A DNA stretch of 64,000 bases from Anoplolepis gracilipes. Taxonomy: Eukaryota; Arthropoda; Insecta; Hymenoptera; Formicidae. The stretch's first letter is position 1. Each line of letters starts with the position of its first letter. Positions 61,501 to 64,000 of this stretch are shown one piece after another. A model generated the notes under the pieces. That model was not told where the DNA came from. It did not search any database and saw only the letters and a program-made list of their open reading frames with translations. The DNA lies in assembly GCF_047496725.1 (NCBI RefSeq), contig NC_132971.1:15742001-15806000 (forward strand), given 5' to 3'. Both the position numbers and the translations under genes were made by a program.

Positions 61501-63330
61501 AAAACCTATAGTAGCTAAAAACAAATCTATTCTTTATATATCACAACTGCGAAACAAGAAGATTTGATATCGTTCCGTAAATCAAAAGTATAAAGCGGCA
61601 CATTTTACGTGAGACAAACAACAGATATTTATTCTCTCTTTTATCTTCGAATGCAGTTGGCTGTTCCCATTCTGAGATATCGATCTATATAACTGCTTCG
61701 AAAACATGAGTTTTATCAGTTTGCTAAACAAATAACAGTGTTAAGATCTGACTAACGACAAAGCTTATAAATAATTATTATTAAATTAAATTTTTCAATT
61801 TTTATTATCGCATGATCGAGACTAGTTAAAAAGAATTTAAAAGAATTTATTTATTACTATGGTACACTTTTGATAACGTAATATTATGAATTTTGTACAA
61901 CATTTCAAACACGAACAAGTTTCAGTTACGAGTGAAAAATATTATTTCGAATTTTTTTATATCTCTTTTATAGCTCTCTTTCGTAGCCTTTCACAGTCAT
62001 TTAAATCTAGAAAGTATGATATGAACTTAAAACAAGAGTGAGTCAGAATGCTTTTCATAGTATATATTTGCATATTATAAATAAAAAAAATATCCATGAA
62101 GGTCGGAAACAAAAGGATTAATATTACTCCGGATAAATTGAATAGCACTCAGGGCAAAGAGACCTTGAATGGTCGTCTTGTTTGCCGACTACTGCTCATT
62201 CGCAGTTCATTCATACTCGCCGTCAGTCATTGTCTGAGCCTATATGTTGTACTATTGCTCGGTGGTCGATTTGAGTTCGTCAAATTTGCTTGTAGACGTG
62301 CGACCTTCGAGTAGTAGCTTTGTCACGTTCAGAGGTGAAGGTTGAAAACAATTGTACATTTTTTTCTTTGCATTTAACGAGTCATAGCATGTACAATAAA
62401 AATTTGTACATCAACATTATTTAATAACAAATTAGAGATTAAAACTTTTAGTGCGAAAATTATTATAAGAATATGTAATAGAATTAACACAATATTGTAC
62501 TTTTATTAATTGTAATGAAAGTTTAAATGAATGAATTTAATTTGTGAGATATTGTTAAGAAAAAATTAATATTAAATTTATATCAGAATAATTGGTTAAA
62601 AGAGCATTCGATTCTAGATTATCCGTATAGGTACATGAAGTAGAGAGTAGAAATAATTATAATAGATAGTGTGTGTATATTTGGAGCTATATAGAAAAGA
62701 GAATAACTGTTATAGAATAAGGCAATTTACAAGAATTGGTTTGTATAATCTTATATGTACAATATACTATAGTGAAGAAAAGCATGATTATAGTTTTTTG
62801 CTTTTTTTCTACACTTTTTTTTCAATATGATTACTCCGACAAATAAGTACAATGTTGGACGAAATCATCGGGGAAATCAATTTTATCTCAGCTAACTAAC
62901 AAGTTTAAAGATTTTGCTATTTATTTCATTTAATATCAATACTTCCCTTTTCATTTTGCTTGTATTCGGCAGAGGAGATAATGTACAATCGAGCACGCAA
63001 TCAGGTATCGTTTTCATGCTACACAAGACTAATCTACCTCACAGATGAATCTGTAAGCGGGAATTGGTGCTCTGCTAAGTTACACCGCTCACATATCTTG
63101 TATCGTGTTCGATTGTTACTAAAGTGCATACGTATACTTCAAAGAAAAAACTCATTTGCATTCGCAAGCTCAAAATCAACGCTCGAAAATTATACACAGA
63201 TAAGGTATACTTTTTGGCTCTTTAAGAGAGTTCGTTCCTTTTTTTTAATTTTTATTTCTAATTAGGTCATTTTAAAAATTATCTACTATTGTCTTCCTAT
63301 TCGTATATATTCCTAATCAGTTTCTGCTTG

Positions 63331-63348
63331 TTTTTTTTTTTTTTTTTT
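63331..63348. repeat. Poly(T) run
   Basis: An uninterrupted run of about 18 T. Confidence 0.85.
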
Positions 63349-64000
63349 GAAACCTAACGACGAACGATTGAATCATCATTTATATATTTTATCGAGTTTC
63401 TTTTTCCTAAGTACGAAAAAATTACTTTTTTGACTCATGTTAATAAGAGAGAGAAAGAGAGAGAGAGAGAGAGACTAATTATTTTTAAGATTATTTTTAT
63501 TACAATATTTAATTATAAAATTAATACTTTGCGAAGGTGAAAGGTATTTTGGAAATGCTTCGTAGTAACTCGCAATTTTTCTTCTTCATGTATTTTGTGC
63601 AGAGATAAACACGTCTCTTATTTTAACTATACATATAAGAAAGGCTTTGTTTGTCACGGAAGAAAATCTTTCACGTTTCTTGCGTTTAATTAGTAACCTG
63701 TTGCCCTTTTTAATTTTACATTAAATGATTAAAGGAACATGCCAGTCTTAAGTAAATTTTTCCTGCGTTCACAACAACAAACTATATAAATCATATTTTA
63801 CTTGTGTTTCTTCTTCCAAAGAGCAAAAAAAATATATAAGATATTTACTATTTCCTATAGTTTGTAGATAAATATAAAGTCAATCTTATGTAAAAATCAA
63901 TATCTTATGTAAAAACTATATAGGTAATTATTTATTGCAATGTTTTTATTAAATTTTTTTATATTTGGTGATTAAGACACAAATTAAATTTCTGTTAAAA

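Larger units (their letters stand above)
56423..64000. other. AT-rich DNA to the right edge, no gene recognised
   Basis: About 7.6 kb, probably intronic if the 56.19-kb exon is real. It contains a (TA)n tract at about 56969-56989, a local duplication at 58.48-58.59 kb, a poly(T) run at about 63331-63348 and a (GA)n tract at about 63447-63473. GC-richer patches at about 59.6-59.85 and 62.1-62.35 kb carry no convincing exon. Confidence 0.5.

Noticed and set aside
1..64000. tRNA or rRNA genes, CRISPR arrays, viral genes
   Set aside because: I scanned by eye for T-loop (GGTTCGA-type) motifs with matching arms, rRNA landmarks, regularly spaced direct repeats and viral polymerase or integrase motifs, and found none that held up. 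A covariance-model scan would be decisive for tRNAs.

Overview
The window is AT-rich nuclear DNA from an insect. Protein-coding evidence is sparse: short exons with GT...AG introns, two Rebers-Riddiford (RR-1) cuticular protein genes, a KCTD9 orthologue, many (TA)n, (GA)n and (CT)n microsatellites, and small terminal-inverted-repeat elements. The compact KCTD9 gene, long AT-rich intergenic DNA and cuticle protein sequences fit a hymenopteran, possibly an ant. That placement is an inference and cannot be proven here.

Layout, left to right, with every supported gene on the + strand. (1) About 1.37-6.75 kb: cuticular protein gene 1 (TATA box, three coding exons, 146 aa, poly(A) signal). (2) About 6.75-17.5 kb: intergenic DNA with AT-rich stretches, several GC-richer islands, a strong miRNA-like hairpin at 13.73-13.80 kb and one unexplained small reading frame on the minus strand at 8.65-8.85 kb. 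(3) About 17.6-20.2 kb: cuticular protein gene 2 (TATA box, four coding exons, 189 aa, poly(A) signal). (4) 20.2-24.6 kb: intergenic DNA with microsatellites and a 403-bp inverted-repeat element. (5) 24.66-26.82 kb: complete KCTD9 orthologue, seven coding exons, 393 aa. (6) 26.8-28.7 kb: AT-rich DNA with a 148-bp MITE. (7) 28.7-29.44 kb: GC-rich island ending in a strong splice donor, read as the 5' end of a large gene whose body lies to the right of the window. (8) 29.4-51.3 kb: probable giant intron or intergenic DNA containing nested MITEs, a complex decaying repeat and an 823-bp foldback element. (9) 51.29-51.37 kb and 56.19-56.42 kb: two candidate alternative N-terminal coding exons, both ending in phase 2, with a GC-rich promoter-like region at 54.45-55.26 kb between them. 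(10) 56.4-64 kb: AT-rich DNA without recognisable genes.

The two cuticle genes form a small tandem cluster of paralogues for secreted chitin-binding matrix proteins. KCTD9 is an unrelated housekeeping or adaptor gene. The right half is most simply the 5' regulatory and alternative-promoter region of one long gene that I cannot identify. I found no convincing new multi-gene system. The most interesting items are the miRNA-like hairpin, the long foldback element, the nested MITEs and the phase-matched alternative first exons.
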